Assembly (NCBI RefSeq): GCF_024509555.1
Contig: NZ_JAMWEL010000001.1
Location: 124,001 to 188,000 of the forward strand
Source: Streptococcus suis
Lineage (GTDB): Bacteria; Bacillota; Bacilli; Lactobacillales; Streptococcaceae
Length of the DNA: 64,000 nt
Reading direction: 5' to 3'
Shown here: piece by piece, positions 1 through 10,900 of the stretch
Layout: every line of letters starts with the position of its first letter
Position numbering within the stretch: position 1 is the first letter of the stretch
Program-made: the position numbers and the translations under genes
Notes under the pieces: model-generated
The model's input: only the letters and a program-made list of their open reading frames with translations
What the model was told of the DNA's origin: nothing
Database searches by the model: none

Positions 1-21
1 TGGTTTCAATCTACATAATAA

Positions 22-99
22 TCAGAGAAAGTCGCTTGTACTCATATACCCACCAATTATACCTATCAAATCAACAAAGTGAATGGTAAATGGTTGTAG
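22..99 (+). pseudogene. Possible 3' end of an upstream gene
   Basis: An open stretch ends in TAG at 97-99 and would encode a tail reading NYTYQINKVNGKWL, which has the look of real protein. Two in-frame TAA codons at 16-21 close it upstream, so no intact gene continues in from the left edge. It may be the scrap of a decayed gene or chance. No family is recognised. Confidence 0.2.
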
Positions 100-126
100 T
101 GTACAAGTTGCAAATCCAGTTTATTA

Positions 127-135
127 TGTTATAAT
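127..135 (+). promoter_or_regulatory. Extended -10 promoter of the zinc-ribbon gene
   Basis: TGTTATAAT is a perfect extended -10 box (TGn plus TATAAT). It lies 25 nt before the ATG and is followed by the ribosome-binding site AAAGGAG at 147-153. Confidence 0.6.
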
Positions 136-159
136 GAATGAATTCAAAAGGAGATATTT

Positions 160-435
160 ATGGAAAAATTTTGTCAATCTTGTGCTATGCCCCTCAATCT
201 ACATGGCCAGGATGTGAGAGGTACCGAGGCAGATGGAAGTCTTTCAACTAGTTATTGTTCTTATTGTTATGTCAATGGAGCATTTTTGGAGCCTGACATC
301 AGTTTTGAACAGATGATCGCTAAAGGAAAAAATGCGATTTCAAACGGTCAAGGAAATCGTTTTGTAAAATTCTTGATGAAAGCCTCTTACCCATTTATGC
401 TGAAAAAAGCCAAACGTTGGCAAGTTCAAAAATAA
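160..435 (+). CDS. Putative zinc-ribbon protein
   Basis: This 91-residue protein starts CQSCAMPL (Cys5, Cys8) and has a second pair CSYC (residues 33-36). Together these form a four-cysteine zinc-ribbon site of the putative zinc ribbon family (PF12674-like). The remainder is a basic helical tail ending in KKAKRWQVQK. The family's function is not established; zinc binding is inferred from the cysteines. The gene has its own extended -10 promoter, a good ribosome-binding site and a terminator right after it, so it is probably a single-gene unit ahead of uvrC. Confidence 0.75.
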   Translation: MEKFCQSCAMPLNLHGQDVRGTEADGSLSTSYCSYCYVNGAFLEPDISFEQMIAKGKNAISNGQGNRFVKFLMKASYPFMLKKAKRWQVQK

Positions 436-445
436 AGGGATGTAG

Positions 446-479
446 ATGAGTTGGGACAGTCTTTCCAGCTCATTTTTTT
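446..479 (+). terminator. Rho-independent terminator
   Basis: The arms ATGAGTTGG (446-454) and CCAGCTCAT (465-473) pair with one G-U wobble and are followed by seven T. It ends the zinc-ribbon transcript; its T-tract merges with the promoter of uvrC. Confidence 0.8.
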
Positions 480-487
480 GTTATAAT
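479..487 (+). promoter_or_regulatory. uvrC promoter, probably giving a leaderless mRNA
   Basis: An extended -10 box, TGTTATAAT, ends only 7 nt before the uvrC ATG at 495. No Shine-Dalgarno sequence lies between them, and the preceding DNA is the terminator of the previous gene. Transcription would start at or within a base or two of the start codon. Confidence 0.6.
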
Positions 488-494
488 TATACTT

Positions 495-2279
495 ATGAAC
501 GATTTAATCAAGCACAAGTTGGAGTTGCTGCCGGACAGTCCGGGTTGTTACCTCCACAAAAATAAGTACGGAAAGATTATCTATGTGGGCAAGGCCAAAA
601 ACCTGCGAAATCGGGTGCGGTCTTATTTTCGTGGTGCCCATGATACCAAGACAGAGGCTCTAGTAGCTGAAATTGCCGATTTTGAATTTATTGTAACGGA
701 TTCCAATATCGAGGCTCTCTTGTTAGAAATCAATCTGATTCAGGAAAACAAGCCTCGCTATAATATCATGCTCAAGGACGACAAGTCCTATCCCTTCATC
801 AAGATTACTAAGGAACGCCATCCGCGTCTAATCATTACACGGCAGATTAAGAAGGATGGTGGTCAGTATTTTGGTCCCTATCCCGATGTGGGTGCGGCCA
901 ACCAGACCCTCAAACTATTGGAGCGCCTCTATCCTTTCCGCAAGTGTAAATTGCCTGAGAACAAGTACTGTCTTTATTATCATTTGGGGCAATGTCTGGC
1001 ACATGGGGAAAACCTGCCCAGCCTGTCTGACTATGACAAGATGGCCAAGGAAGTCGCCCAGTTCTTGACAGGTCATGATGATAAGATTGTCAAGGAAGTG
1101 CAGGACAAGATGAAGGCGGCTGCTGGCAATTTGGAATTTGAAAAGGCTGCGGAATATCGTGATGTCCTGCAATCCATTTCTACCCTGCGAACCAAGCAAC
1201 GAGTGATGGCTCATGACTTGCAAAACCGAGATGTCTTTGGCTACTATGTGGACAAGGGCTGGATGTGTGTGCAGGTTTTCTTTGTTCGGCAGGGGAAACT
1301 GATTGAGCGGAATGTCAATCTTTTTCCATACTATAATGATGCGGACGAAGACTTTTTGACCTACATCGGTCAGTTTTACAGGGACCAGCAACATTTGATT
1401 CCCTCAGAGGTCTTGATACCGCAGGATATTGACCAAGAAGCTGTAGAAGCTCTGGTTGATACCAAGGTCCTTAAGCCCCAGCGTGGCGAGAAGAAGCAGC
1501 TTATCAATCTGGCGACCAAGAATGCGCGTGTCAGTCTGGAGCAGAAGTTTAATCTTTTGGAGAAAAATCTGGAGAAGACCTACGGTGCAGTGGAGAATAT
1601 CGGTCAGCTTTTGGGGATTCCGACGCCTGTGCGGATTGAGGCTTTCGATAACTCCAACATCATGGGGACCAGTCCTGTGTCGGCTATGGTTGTCTTTGAA
1701 AATGGGGTGCCTAATAAAAAAGAATACCGCAAGTATAAGATTAAGACGGTGGAGGGACCGGATGACTATGCTTCCATGCGAGAAGTTTTGCAGCGGCGGT
1801 ACAGTCGGGTACTGCGGGACGGTTTGACACCGCCTGATTTGATTATTATTGACGGTGGTCAGGGGCAGGTCAATGTCGCCAAGCAGGTTATCGAGCAGGA
1901 GTTGGGTATGTCCATTCCCATTGCAGGTTTGCAGAAGAATGACAAGCACCAGACTCACGAATTGCTCTTTGGCAATCCGCTGGAAGTGGTGGAATTGCCC
2001 CGTAATTCTCAGGAATTTTTCCTTCTGCATCGGATTCAAGATGAAGTGCACCGCTTTGCCATTGAGTTTCATCGTCAGGTACGCTCAAAAAATTCCTTCT
2101 CATCAAAATTGGACGGCATAGAAGGCTTGGGACCAAAACGCAAGCAGGCTTTGATGAAGCATTTCAAGTCTATTGGCAATATCCAGTCAGCCAGTTTGCA
2201 GGAAATCGCAGAAGCAGGAGTGCCTTACAAGGTGGCGGAGAAGGTCAAGGAATGTTTGGCTCCAAAAGGTGACAATTGA
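495..2279 (+). CDS. uvrC: Excinuclease ABC subunit C
   Basis: UvrC makes the two incisions around a DNA lesion in nucleotide excision repair, acting with UvrA and UvrB in the cytoplasm. The 594-residue length is normal. The N-terminal GIY-YIG nuclease domain begins with [13 protein letters not shown] and [18 protein letters not shown] (residues 12-45). A UvrB-binding UVR helix pair follows near residues 195-230, then the RNase H-like nuclease ([14 protein letters not shown]) and C-terminal helix-hairpin-helix motifs ([16 protein letters not shown]). The start at 495 matches the family N-terminus, yet lacks a ribosome-binding site and sits 7 nt from an extended -10 box. Confidence 0.98.
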   Translation: MNDLIKHKLELLPDSPGCYLHKNKYGKIIYVGKAKNLRNRVRSYFRGAHDTKTEALVAEIADFEFIVTDSNIEALLLEINLIQENKPRYNIMLKDDKSYPFIKITKERHPRLIITRQIKKDGGQYFGPYPDVGAANQTLKLLERLYPFRKCKLPENKYCLYYHLGQCLAHGENLPSLSDYDKMAKEVAQFLTGHDDKIVKEVQDKMKAAAGNLEFEKAAEYRDVLQSISTLRTKQRVMAHDLQNRDVFGYYVDKGWMCVQVFFVRQGKLIERNVNLFPYYNDADEDFLTYIGQFYRDQQHLIPSEVLIPQDIDQEAVEALVDTKVLKPQRGEKKQLINLATKNARVSLEQKFNLLEKNLEKTYGAVENIGQLLGIPTPVRIEAFDNSNIMGTSPVSAMVVFENGVPNKKEYRKYKIKTVEGPDDYASMREVLQRRYSRVLRDGLTPPDLIIIDGGQGQVNVAKQVIEQELGMSIPIAGLQKNDKHQTHELLFGNPLEVVELPRNSQEFFLLHRIQDEVHRFAIEFHRQVRSKNSFSSKLDGIEGLGPKRKQALMKHFKSIGNIQSASLQEIAEAGVPYKVAEKVKECLAPKGDN

Positions 2280-2336
2280 AAAAGAGGCTAAATTGTGGTA
2301 AAATAAACTGATTTTAACTGAAATAAGGAGAAAGCT

Positions 2337-2465
2337 ATGGCTTTTGGTGAAGTAAAACATAAAAAAACACTTTTTGAGAAAGTAACGATTATCATCGTTA
2401 TTGTAATGGTTCTAGTAACCTTGGCTGGTTTGATTTTGCCAGCAATCAATGCATTGATGAATTAA
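2337..2465 (+). CDS. DUF4044-family small membrane protein
   Basis: This 42-residue protein has a short charged N-terminus (MAFGEVKHKKTLFEK) and one transmembrane helix of about 24 hydrophobic residues. The pattern matches the DUF4044 family, common in streptococci and of unknown function. The ribosome-binding site AAGGAG lies 9 nt upstream and a terminator follows the stop codon, so it is a real small gene between uvrC and obg. The assignment to DUF4044 is from memory of the family's look. Confidence 0.75.
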   Translation: MAFGEVKHKKTLFEKVTIIIVIVMVLVTLAGLILPAINALMN

Positions 2466-2485
2466 GCGCTTCTAAGCGTTTTTTT
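2464..2485 (+). terminator. Rho-independent terminator
   Basis: AAGCGCT and AGCGTTT pair around a TCTA loop, with one G-U, and run into seven T. The stem overlaps the stop codon of the DUF4044 gene. Confidence 0.7.
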
Positions 2486-2506
2486 CTAGGAAAGAATAGG
2501 TAAATT

Positions 2507-3820
2507 ATGAGTATGTTTTTAGATACAGCCAAGATTACAGTCAAGGCTGGAAAGGGTGGCGATGGTATGGTAGCCTTTCGCCGTGAAAAATATGTCCCAA
2601 ACGGCGGTCCGTGGGGCGGTGACGGTGGAAGAGGCGGCAATGTGGTCTTTGTCGTGGATGAAGGTTTGCGCACCTTGATGGACTTCCGTTACAACCGTCG
2701 TTTTAAGGCTGACGATGGTGAAAAAGGGATGACCAAGGGCATGCATGGCCGTGGAGCTGAAGATATGTTGGTTCGTGTTCCACAAGGAACAACTGTCCGT
2801 GATGCAGAAACAGGAAAAGTCATTACTGACTTGGTGGAGCATGGCCAAGAATTTATTATCGCCCATGGCGGACGTGGTGGTCGTGGAAATATTCGTTTTG
2901 CGACACCTAAAAATCCAGCACCTGAGATTTCTGAAAATGGAGAACCAGGTGAAGAGCGCCAACTGGAATTGGAATTGAAAGTCTTGGCTGATGTAGGACT
3001 TGTTGGTTTTCCTTCTGTAGGTAAATCAACCCTCCTCAGCGTGATTACGGCAGCCAAACCAAAAATCGGTGCCTACCACTTTACAACTATTGTTCCAAAC
3101 TTGGGAATGGTTCGGACTAAATCTGGAGAATCTTTTGCAGTTGCAGACTTGCCAGGTTTGATTGAAGGAGCTAGCCAAGGTGTTGGACTTGGAACTCAAT
3201 TCCTTCGTCACATCGAGCGGACACGAGTTATCTTGCATGTTTTGGACATGTCAGCAAGTGAGGGGCGTGATCCTTATGAAGATTATGTAGCTATTAACAA
3301 TGAATTGGAAACCTACAATCTTCGACTCATGGAACGTCCACAGATTGTTGTCGCCAATAAGATGGACATGCCAGAATCAGAGGAAAATCTGAAAGAGTTT
3401 AAGAAAAAATTGGCCGCAAATTATGATGAATTTGACGAGCTACCACAGATTTTCCCAATTTCAGGGATTGCCCACCAAGGTTTGGAAAATCTGTTGGAAG
3501 CGACTGCAGACTTGCTAGAGAATACGTCAGAATTCTTGCTCTATGATGAATCTGAATTCCAAGAAGAAGAGGCCTACTACGGCTTTAACCCAGATGAGCC
3601 AGAATTTGACATCAGTCGTGCAGATGATGCTAGCTGGATCCTGTCTGGCGATAAGTTAGAAAAACTCTTCACCATGACCAACTTTGACCGTGATGAATCT
3701 GTCATGAAATTCGCCCGACAATTGCGTGGCATGGGTGTCGATGAAGCTCTTCGTGCGCGTGGTGCCAAAGATGGAGACACCGTTCGCATCGGCAAGTTTG
3801 AATTCGAGTTTGTGGACTAA
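2507..3820 (+). CDS. obg: GTPase Obg (CgtA)
   Basis: Obg is an essential GTPase tied to 50S ribosome assembly and the stringent response. Its domains are in the usual order: a glycine-rich Obg fold (residues 3-160, GGDGGRGGN), a G domain with Walker A GFPSVGKS (167-174), DLPGLIEGA and NKMD, and a C-terminal OCT domain. The length of 437 residues is typical. The start [15 protein letters not shown] matches the family. It is followed not by a gene but by a 600-bp hairpin array. Confidence 0.98.
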   Translation: MSMFLDTAKITVKAGKGGDGMVAFRREKYVPNGGPWGGDGGRGGNVVFVVDEGLRTLMDFRYNRRFKADDGEKGMTKGMHGRGAEDMLVRVPQGTTVRDAETGKVITDLVEHGQEFIIAHGGRGGRGNIRFATPKNPAPEISENGEPGEERQLELELKVLADVGLVGFPSVGKSTLLSVITAAKPKIGAYHFTTIVPNLGMVRTKSGESFAVADLPGLIEGASQGVGLGTQFLRHIERTRVILHVLDMSASEGRDPYEDYVAINNELETYNLRLMERPQIVVANKMDMPESEENLKEFKKKLAANYDEFDELPQIFPISGIAHQGLENLLEATADLLENTSEFLLYDESEFQEEEAYYGFNPDEPEFDISRADDASWILSGDKLEKLFTMTNFDRDESVMKFARQLRGMGVDEALRARGAKDGDTVRIGKFEFEFVD

Positions 3821-3904
3821 CGTTGGAACTACCTCTAAGTCCTAAAGGACTTGATGTAGTACGGTAGCCGCTATGGCGGTCTACCTACCAACCTTACTAA
3901 TTTC

Positions 3905-3933
3905 GTTCAGGCAGTAATATCGACTGCCTGAAC
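3905..3933. repeat. TANTATCGA-loop hairpin, copy 1
   Basis: GTTCAGGCAG and CTGCCTGAAC are perfectly complementary over 10 bp around the loop TAATATCGA (3915-3923). The flanks are CTTACTAATTTC on the left and TCC..GTCGTAACTT on the right. Confidence 0.7.
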
Positions 3934-4103
3934 TCCATGTCGTAACTTGTCCAATGGACAGAATTTTCAGCTCGAGCCTAAAAATTCGAGAGTGAGGAAG
4001 TCTGTGGGAGTGAAAAAGTCCAGTGGACTTTTTCAGCTGGTCACTTAGAAATAAGAAAGTGACCATTGAAGCCCGAGCTAAGAAATTCGAGAGCGAGGTA
4101 AGC

Positions 4104-4136
4104 AGTTTGACTGCAAGTTAACTTGCTAGTCAAACT
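4104..4136. repeat. 33-nt near-perfect palindrome
   Basis: AGTTTGACT (4104-4112) pairs with AGTCAAACT (4128-4136). The centre GCAAGTTAACTTGC (4113-4126) is itself a perfect palindrome, and only T4127 is unpaired. It has no T-tract and no loop, unlike the neighbouring hairpins. Confidence 0.7.
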
Positions 4137-4180
4137 ACGCCAAGTCCTAGGGGATCTTGGCTAGCTACCTTACTAACTTC

Positions 4181-4209
4181 ACCCAAATGGTAGTATCGAC
4201 CATTTGGGT
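4181..4209. repeat. TANTATCGA-loop hairpin, copy 2
   Basis: ACCCAAATGG and CCATTTGGGT form a perfect 10-bp stem around TAGTATCGA (4191-4199). The flanks match copy 1 (CTTACTAACTTC ... TCC..TCGTAACTT), but the arms are unrelated to it in sequence. Confidence 0.7.
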
Positions 4210-4310
4210 TCCGTTTCGTAACTTCGGAATCACATCTAAGTTCTAAAGGACTTGATGTAGTACGGTAGCCACTACACTATGGCGGACTACCTACCAACCT
4301 TACTAATTCC

Positions 4311-4328
4311 GTTAAGGAAGTAGTATCG
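4311..4328. repeat. TANTATCGA-loop hairpin, truncated copy 3
   Basis: The left flank CTTACTAATTCC, arm GTTAAGGAAG and loop TAGTATCG are present, but the sequence then diverges and the complementary arm is missing. Confidence 0.5.
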
Positions 4329-4421
4329 CCTAGATGAATGAAGTGAAGTAGTTTGTGTACGGACTAGAACGGTAGCTCTTTTATAACTAGGATTAGTAAT
4401 TCATATAATTTGGAGGTTTGT

Positions 4422-4586
4422 ATGGGCGATAAACCGATATCCTTCAAGGATAAGGATGGAAATTTTGTTTCAGCAGCGGATGTATGGAATGCTGAGAAAT
4501 TAGAAGAACTTTTTAATACGCTCAATCCCAATCGAAAATTACGGTTGGAGAGAGAACGTTTGGCGAAAGAGAAAGTAAAAGACTAA
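4422..4586 (+). CDS. Small conserved streptococcal protein
   Basis: This 54-residue protein begins MGDKPISFKDKDGNFVSAADVWN and ends in a highly charged helix (RKLRLERERLAKEKVKD). A strong ribosome-binding site (TTTGGAGG) lies 8 nt upstream and a terminator follows. I recall similar small proteins near obg in streptococci, but no function is known. It is soluble, with no signal or membrane segment. Confidence 0.7.
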   Translation: MGDKPISFKDKDGNFVSAADVWNAEKLEELFNTLNPNRKLRLERERLAKEKVKD

Positions 4587-4592
4587 AGATAG

Positions 4593-4634
4593 AATCTGCT
4601 GGTGCATGTGTGTGGCCTGCAGATTTTATTTTTT
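4593..4634 (+). terminator. Rho-independent terminator
   Basis: AATCTGC (4593-4599) pairs with GCAGATT (4619-4625), followed by a T-rich stretch. Confidence 0.6.
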
Positions 4635-4698
4635 GATCAGATATTGACTAAATTTTGTTATACTAGACATAGAATATTTTAGAAAGTAGGGTGGCCAG

Positions 4699-7600
4699 AT
4701 GAAATTAGTCTATACAGATATACGTAATCCACTAACACAGTATTTGACAGAACAGGCAGCAACATTTGCCAAGCAGGGCAAACGTGTTTTTTATATCGCT
4801 CCGAACTCCCTGTCCTTTGAAATGGAACGTAAAGTCTTGGAATACCTACCTGAACAGGCAACTTTTGATATTATCGTGACTCGATTTGGGCAATTAGCCC
4901 GCTATCTGATGATTGATAAGATTGATAATGGACAACCGCTGGATGATGTTGGTCTTGCCATGATTTTCTTTCGTGTTCTATCGCAATTTGAAGACGGCGA
5001 CTTGAAAGTCTATGGTCGTTTGCAGACAGATTTTGGTTTCATTAACCAGCTGGTTGCTTTATACAAAGAATTGCAACGGGCAAATATGTCTATTTTGGAC
5101 TTGGAAGCCATGGAGTCACCAGATAAACAGGCTGATTTGGTAAAGATTTTTCTGGCTGTAACAGACATTTTGTCCAAAGAAGGCTTTGAGCATCAGTCTA
5201 AGTTAGCACAGCTGACTAGCTTGGTGGATACTGGTCAGTTGGATGAGCAGTTGAAGAACATTGTACTGGTGGTAGACGGATTTTCTCGTTTTTCGGCAGA
5301 AGAAGAAGCTTTAGTAAGTGCTTTAAATGAACGGGTGTCGGAAATCCTGATTGGTGTATATGCCAGCAAGAAAGCTGTGCAAGCCACCTATGCGGAAGGC
5401 AATGTCTATCAAGCCAACGTTGACTTTTTACGTCAGTTATCAGCGCAGTTCCAGACTAAGTCTACTTATATTGGTCAAGAGCCAGTCTTGGACAGTCTTG
5501 GTAAATTTTCAAAGAATGTGGAAGCCTATTATGACTACAGCGGGACCATGATAGACTTGACTCCAGCAGACCAAGAAAAAATCCAACTCTGGGAGGTTGT
5601 TAACCAAAAAGAAGAGGTGGAGCAGGTCGCGACTGCAATTCGTCAGCATGTGCATCAAGGGTCTCGCTATAAAGACATCTTGTTGCTCTTGGGGGATGTG
5701 GATAGCTACAAGTTGCAGATTGGCAAGATTTTTGACAAGTATGACATTCCTTACTATTTTGGCAAGGCAGAGGAGATGAGTCATCATCCCTTGGTCCATT
5801 TTGTGGAGTCCTTGGAACGCTTGCGTCGCTATCGTTTTCGTGCGGAAGACCTGCTCAATCTCCTCAAATCTGGTTTGTACGCCAGCATTTCCCAAAAGGA
5901 GCTGGACCTATTTGAGTCTTACATCCTATTTGCGGATATGAAGGGGCAGGCTACTTTTTCGAGGGCTTTTGTGGCCAATAGCAGAGCTGACTATGACGCT
6001 GAAGCCATCAAGGAGAAAAGGCTTGTCTATGATTTAAATGTCTTGGAAACTCTACGTGCTAAGATTATGGAGCCTTTGAACCAGCTGTTTAAGGCTGGAC
6101 CACAATCTGGGGCTGCCTTGCTTGAGAAATTTGTGGCATTTTTGGAGGCAATTGAACTTCCTAAAAATATGGAAAAAATGTCTCGAAATTTGAGCGAAGT
6201 AGAGCAAGAAAAAGAAGAGCAGGTCTGGAAAAGTTTTACCCATATTCTTGAGAATTTTCATCAGATTTTCGGAAAAGAAAAATTGAAACTGGATGATTTT
6301 CTGGCTATTTTACAGGCTGGAATGCAGGCCAGCCACTATCGTACCGTTCCTGCAACGGTTGATGTGGTCAATGTCAAATCCTATGATTTGATCGAGCCGC
6401 ACACTACAAAGTATGTTTATGCTATCGGAATGGGCCAGTCCAATTTTCCAAAAGTTGCTAAGAATACCAGTCTATTGACAGAAGAAGAGATGGAAAAAGT
6501 CAATCTTGTTTCGGCTAGTTCTTCACGTTTTGATTTGGTCAGCCGAGAGAATATTAAGAAGAACCATGCTGCCATGATGTCTCTGCTTAATGCTGCGACG
6601 GAACAGTTAGTTATTTCCACACCTCAGATTTATAACGAAGGTGAAGATAGTCTCTCACCTTATATCAAGATTCTCCAAAAAATGGGGTTGAAATCCGAAG
6701 AACGTGGACGGATTAAAACACTTAGTCCGCAAGATATCGGTCACTACAAGAGTCTCTTATCCCGTTTGATTGAGTCGGAAAGACCAAGCCTTGAAACAGA
6801 GGAGTGGGAAGGGCAGAGGGCCTTCTGGATAGTCTTGGTTCGCCATTTGAAGAAGAAATTGGAGTCGCAAGGCATTGAAATTCCGACCATTACTGGCGAA
6901 ATTACTTCTAAACAGCTTTCAGATGAAACTTTGGCTGCTTTATATCCAGAGGATAAGCCGCTCAATCTTTCTGCATCCAGCTTGACCAATTTCTACAATA
7001 ACCAATATCTTTACTTTGTCCGCAATGTTCTTCGCTTGCGGGAACAGGAATCCATCCATCCGACTGCCTTTCAGCATGGTTTATTCTTGCATCGGATTTT
7101 TGAACGAGTGGTCATGGACCAATCTGAGCTAGATTTTGATCAAAAAGTGGACAAGGCCATCCTGCGTACGCGTGACGAGGCAGAATTTGCTATGTTTTAT
7201 AACCAGGATGCGGATGCTCGTTATACGGAGGAGGTGCTGGATAAGATTGCTCGTTCCAGTGCGACTATTTTGCGGGATAATGATTTGGTTGAAATTGATG
7301 GTCAGGAAAAGAGTTTCCGTCAGGATAAGGCGCTGGTTTTTGACCTTCAAAATGGCAAGAGTGTGCATGTCAATGGTACTATTGACCGCTTGGATACCTT
7401 GCAAATCAATCAGGCTGTCGGTGTTGTGGATTACAAGTCCAGTGACCAATCTTTTTCAGTTGGGGATTTTTACAATGGTCTCAAACCTCAGTTGGTGACC
7501 TACCTGGCAGCCTTACAAGAGCTGGATGAAACCAAGGATAAACCTGTTTTTGGAGCTATGTATTTGCATTTGCAGGATCCGATTATCAAATTAAAAGACA

Positions 7601-7965
7601 CGAAGAATTTAGAACAGCTAGAAGGAGCTGCCAATACTAGCTTGGTTTACAAGGGGCTTTTCTTGAAGGAGGAAAGTCTGGGGCTCAATCATTTTTATCA
7701 GACTCGTAACCAACTTTACACGGAAGATGAGTTTGCAGTTTTATTGAACCACAACCAAGAACTCTACAAACAAGCTGCTAAGGACATCCTGGCTGGTCGC
7801 TTTGCTATTAATCCTTATACCAAAGATGGGCGTTCGGTGGCAGGTGAGCAGCTGAAGGCAATCACTGGTTTTGAGGCGGATCGGCACATGGGCATGGCGC
7901 GGCGGTTGGTCAAAGAGGCCAAGCGTCAAGATTGGATGGAACGAATGAAAGGAGGTCGGGACTAA
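4699..7965 (+). CDS. rexB: RexB, ATP-dependent nuclease subunit B
   Basis: RexB pairs with RexA to form the streptococcal/lactococcal RecBCD equivalent, which resects double-strand breaks for recombination. The 1088-residue protein starts [20 protein letters not shown]. It has an inactivated helicase-like N-terminal half and a C-terminal nuclease domain with the PD-(D/E)XK core VVDYKSSDQ near residue 910. I did not see the C-terminal cysteine cluster of B. subtilis AddB, as expected for the RexB branch. A ribosome-binding site (AGGGTGG) precedes the start. Its stop overlaps the rexA start by one base, so the subunits are translationally coupled. Confidence 0.96.
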   Translation: MKLVYTDIRNPLTQYLTEQAATFAKQGKRVFYIAPNSLSFEMERKVLEYLPEQATFDIIVTRFGQLARYLMIDKIDNGQPLDDVGLAMIFFRVLSQFEDGDLKVYGRLQTDFGFINQLVALYKELQRANMSILDLEAMESPDKQADLVKIFLAVTDILSKEGFEHQSKLAQLTSLVDTGQLDEQLKNIVLVVDGFSRFSAEEEALVSALNERVSEILIGVYASKKAVQATYAEGNVYQANVDFLRQLSAQFQTKSTYIGQEPVLDSLGKFSKNVEAYYDYSGTMIDLTPADQEKIQLWEVVNQKEEVEQVATAIRQHVHQGSRYKDILLLLGDVDSYKLQIGKIFDKYDIPYYFGKAEEMSHHPLVHFVESLERLRRYRFRAEDLLNLLKSGLYASISQKELDLFESYILFADMKGQATFSRAFVANSRADYDAEAIKEKRLVYDLNVLETLRAKIMEPLNQLFKAGPQSGAALLEKFVAFLEAIELPKNMEKMSRNLSEVEQEKEEQVWKSFTHILENFHQIFGKEKLKLDDFLAILQAGMQASHYRTVPATVDVVNVKSYDLIEPHTTKYVYAIGMGQSNFPKVAKNTSLLTEEEMEKVNLVSASSSRFDLVSRENIKKNHAAMMSLLNAATEQLVISTPQIYNEGEDSLSPYIKILQKMGLKSEERGRIKTLSPQDIGHYKSLLSRLIESERPSLETEEWEGQRAFWIVLVRHLKKKLESQGIEIPTITGEITSKQLSDETLAALYPEDKPLNLSASSLTNFYNNQYLYFVRNVLRLREQESIHPTAFQHGLFLHRIFERVVMDQSELDFDQKVDKAILRTRDEAEFAMFYNQDADARYTEEVLDKIARSSATILRDNDLVEIDGQEKSFRQDKALVFDLQNGKSVHVNGTIDRLDTLQINQAVGVVDYKSSDQSFSVGDFYNGLKPQLVTYLAALQELDETKDKPVFGAMYLHLQDPIIKLKDTKNLEQLEGAANTSLVYKGLFLKEESLGLNHFYQTRNQLYTEDEFAVLLNHNQELYKQAAKDILAGRFAINPYTKDGRSVAGEQLKAITGFEADRHMGMARRLVKEAKRQDWMERMKGGRD

Positions 7966-10900
7966 TGGCTTTTGAACAATTTTTAAGCGCGGAAGAAATC
8001 AAGGCTGTGCAGCTGGCGGAAGCTAATTCTGATAAGCAACAAAAACGCACACCTGAGCAGATTGAAGCCATCTACACGCACGGTCAGAATGTTCTGGTCT
8101 CTGCATCGGCTGGGTCAGGAAAGACCTTTGTTATGGTTCAACGGATTTTGGATAAGTTGAAGCGTGGTGTCGGGATTGACCAGCTCTTTATCTCGACCTT
8201 TACAGTCAAGGCGGCTGGTGAGTTGAAGGAGCGGATTGAGAAAAATCTCAACGAAACCATTGCGGAGACGACCGATATGGACTTGCGTCGGCATTTGTCA
8301 GCCCAGTTGGCGGATTTGACCAAGGCGGATATTGGAACCATGGACTCCTTTACGCAGAAATTGGTCACAACCTACGGTTATAGCCTTGGCATTTCTCCAC
8401 AGTTTCGGATTTTACAGGATGAGACAGAAAAAGCGAGTCTGAAAAAAGAGGTCTTCGATCAGCTCTTTGCAGATTATCTTGAAAAGGATGAAAATGGGGA
8501 ATTTCGTAGATTGGTTCGCAATTTTTCGGGCAACCGCAAGGATAATAGTAGTTTCCGTCAGGTTGTTTATCAGGTGCATGATTTTAGTCAATCGACAAGC
8601 AGTCCAACTAAATGGCTGAAAGAGCAGGCCGTTCAAGCTGATTTGTACAGTCAAGAGCGTTTAGAGCAGATCTTAGAGCATGGCTTTAAGGAAAAAGTGT
8701 TAGACAAGCTCTATCAAGCTGCAGATTTCTTCCGCTACCATGTGGAATGGGGCAGAAATGACTTTGGATCTGCCAAGTATTTTGCAAATGTAGAAGAAGT
8801 TTTGGATTTGTTGACAGGTTTAGATAGTCTGGACCAGAAGGACTTGATGGAGCGGGTTGAAAGAATCCTTCTCATCAATGACCAGTCCAGAGGCAAGGGC
8901 CTGACCAATGCCAATCGACCAAAAGATGAGCATTTGATAACCTTTAAAGAAGAATACAATGCTGGCAAGAGCCAGCTTATCTCAGGACTACGCGATTTGG
9001 GTCAGGAAGTTTATGAATTGACCCTGCTGAAAGATTATCAGGATCAAGCTTTGCCAACGCTGATATTATTACGTGATTTTGTCTTGGATTTTTCGCAGGC
9101 TTATCTGGATGTAAAAATCAAGGAAGCGGCTTTTGAATTTGGCGATATTGGGCATTTTGCTATTCGTATTTTAGAAGAAAATGCGGACATCCGCCAGTTT
9201 TTCCAAGATAAATACCACGAAGTCATGGTGGACGAGTACCAGGATAACAACCATAGCCAAGAGCGAATGCTGGACTTGCTGTCTAACGGTCACAACCGCT
9301 TTATGGTGGGTGATATTAAGCAGTCCATCTATCGATTCCGTCAGGCGGATCCAATGATTTTCCAAGAGAAATTTGAACTGTATCAGGCAAATCCTCAGGC
9401 TGGGAAATTGATTTTGCTCAAGGAAAACTTCCGTAGTCAGATTGAGGTCTTGGAGGCAACAAATGCTATTTTCACGCGCTTGATGGACCGCCAAGTAGGA
9501 GAAATTAAGTATGATGACACCCACAGTCTAGTGGCTGGTAGTCCTGGTCAAAAAATTGCCCAGTCTAAGCATGAGATGGAATACTTGATTTACGATCAGC
9601 AGGAGAGCGCACATTCTTCAACGGATGCTGAGGAGGAAACACCTCTGACTGCTGGTGAAATTGAGGTCGTTGCAAAAGAGATTATTCGTCTTCACAATAA
9701 AGATGGAGCAGACTTCAAGGACATCACTCTCTTGGTGCAAAAACGGACGCACAATGATCTCATTATGTCCATTTTTGAAAAACATGGGATTCCAATTGTG
9801 GCAGATGGCGGAGCAGCCTCCTATCTGCAATCTTTAGAAGTTATGATTATGCTGGATACCTTGCGGGTTATCAATAATCCACTCAATGACTATGCCTTGG
9901 TTGCCCTGCTTAAATCACCTATGTTCCGATTCGATGAAGATGAACTGACACGGATTTCCTTGCAGACTGGGACAGGTTTCTTTTACCAAAAAATGGAATT
10001 ATCTATTGCAAATGTTGGACAGCATTCAGAATTGATTCATGGCGACTTGAAGAAGAAAATCAAAGATTTCTTGTCTATCTTAGAAAACTGGCGTGCTTTT
10101 GCCAAACTGCATTCTATTTATGACCTAATTTGGAAGATCTTCAATGAAAAATTCTACTATGACTATGTAGGAGCTCTTCCAAATGGCAGCAAGCGTCAGG
10201 CCAATCTATACGCACTAGGTCTGCGTGCTAACCAGTTTGAAAAAACAGGTTACAAGGGCTTGTCTCGCTTCATCGCCATGCTTGACCGTGCCATAGCAAA
10301 TGACAAGGACTTGGCAGATGTACAAGAGTTTCTACCCCAAAATGCTGTACAGCTTATGACGATTCACAAGTCAAAAGGTTTGGAGTTCAAGTATGTCTTC
10401 CTCATGAACATCGATAAGCGATTCAACTTGGAAGACCATTACCAGTCAGTCATTATCAGCCGGAAAAATGGTCTAGGTATCCAATATTTAGCGGATATGA
10501 AAGATAAGGTAAACAGCCCATTGCCTCAGGTGCGAGTCTTAATGAACACCCTCCCTTATCAAAATAATCTCCAAGAGCTAAAAATTGCCAATCTTTCGGA
10601 ACAAATGCGGTTGCTTTATGTTGCACTAACGCGTGCTGAGAAGAAGCTGTATCTGGTTGGAAAGGGTAATGCTGACAAGTTAGCTGAAAAATACGATGGT
10701 AAGAAGGAAGATGGTGTACTTGCTCAATCAACTCGTGAAAGCATGGCGACCTTCCAAGACTGGATTCTAGCCATTGCCGAGGCCTTCTCAGGAGAAGACT
10801 TGCACTTCAAGAAAGTCTTTGTGACGGACGAGGATTTGACGGAGGAGAAGATTGGTAAACTGACATTGAAGAGTAAGCTAGAAAACGCCAGCCTTAAAGA

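Larger units (their letters stand above)
3834..4380. repeat. Array of hairpin repeats after obg
   Basis: The 600 bp between obg and the next gene hold at least nine short inverted repeats and no convincing gene. A 73-78 bp unit containing AAGTYCTAAAGGACTT, a GGTAG/CTACC hairpin and CCTTACTAATT occurs twice (3834-3906 and 4235-4312). Other stems are GAAAAAGTCC/GGACTTTTTC (4012-4034), GGTCACTT/AAGTGACC (4039-4064), GCCAAG/CTTGGC (4139-4161) and three TANTATCGA-loop hairpins listed separately. Unit order is similar in each block: an AGTCCTA-loop hairpin precedes a TATCGA-loop hairpin. Confidence 0.75.

Noticed and set aside
915..2136. Long ORFs antisense to uvrC (159 and 222 codons)
   Set aside because: They lie fully inside a well-supported gene, lack ribosome-binding sites and show no recognisable motifs.
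2519..3795. Several minus-strand ORFs inside obg
   Set aside because: They are shadows of the biased codon use of obg, with no start signals.
3834..4380. CRISPR array
   Set aside because: Repeats are hairpins with differing arms and irregular spacing; no regular repeat-spacer pattern and no cas genes in the window.
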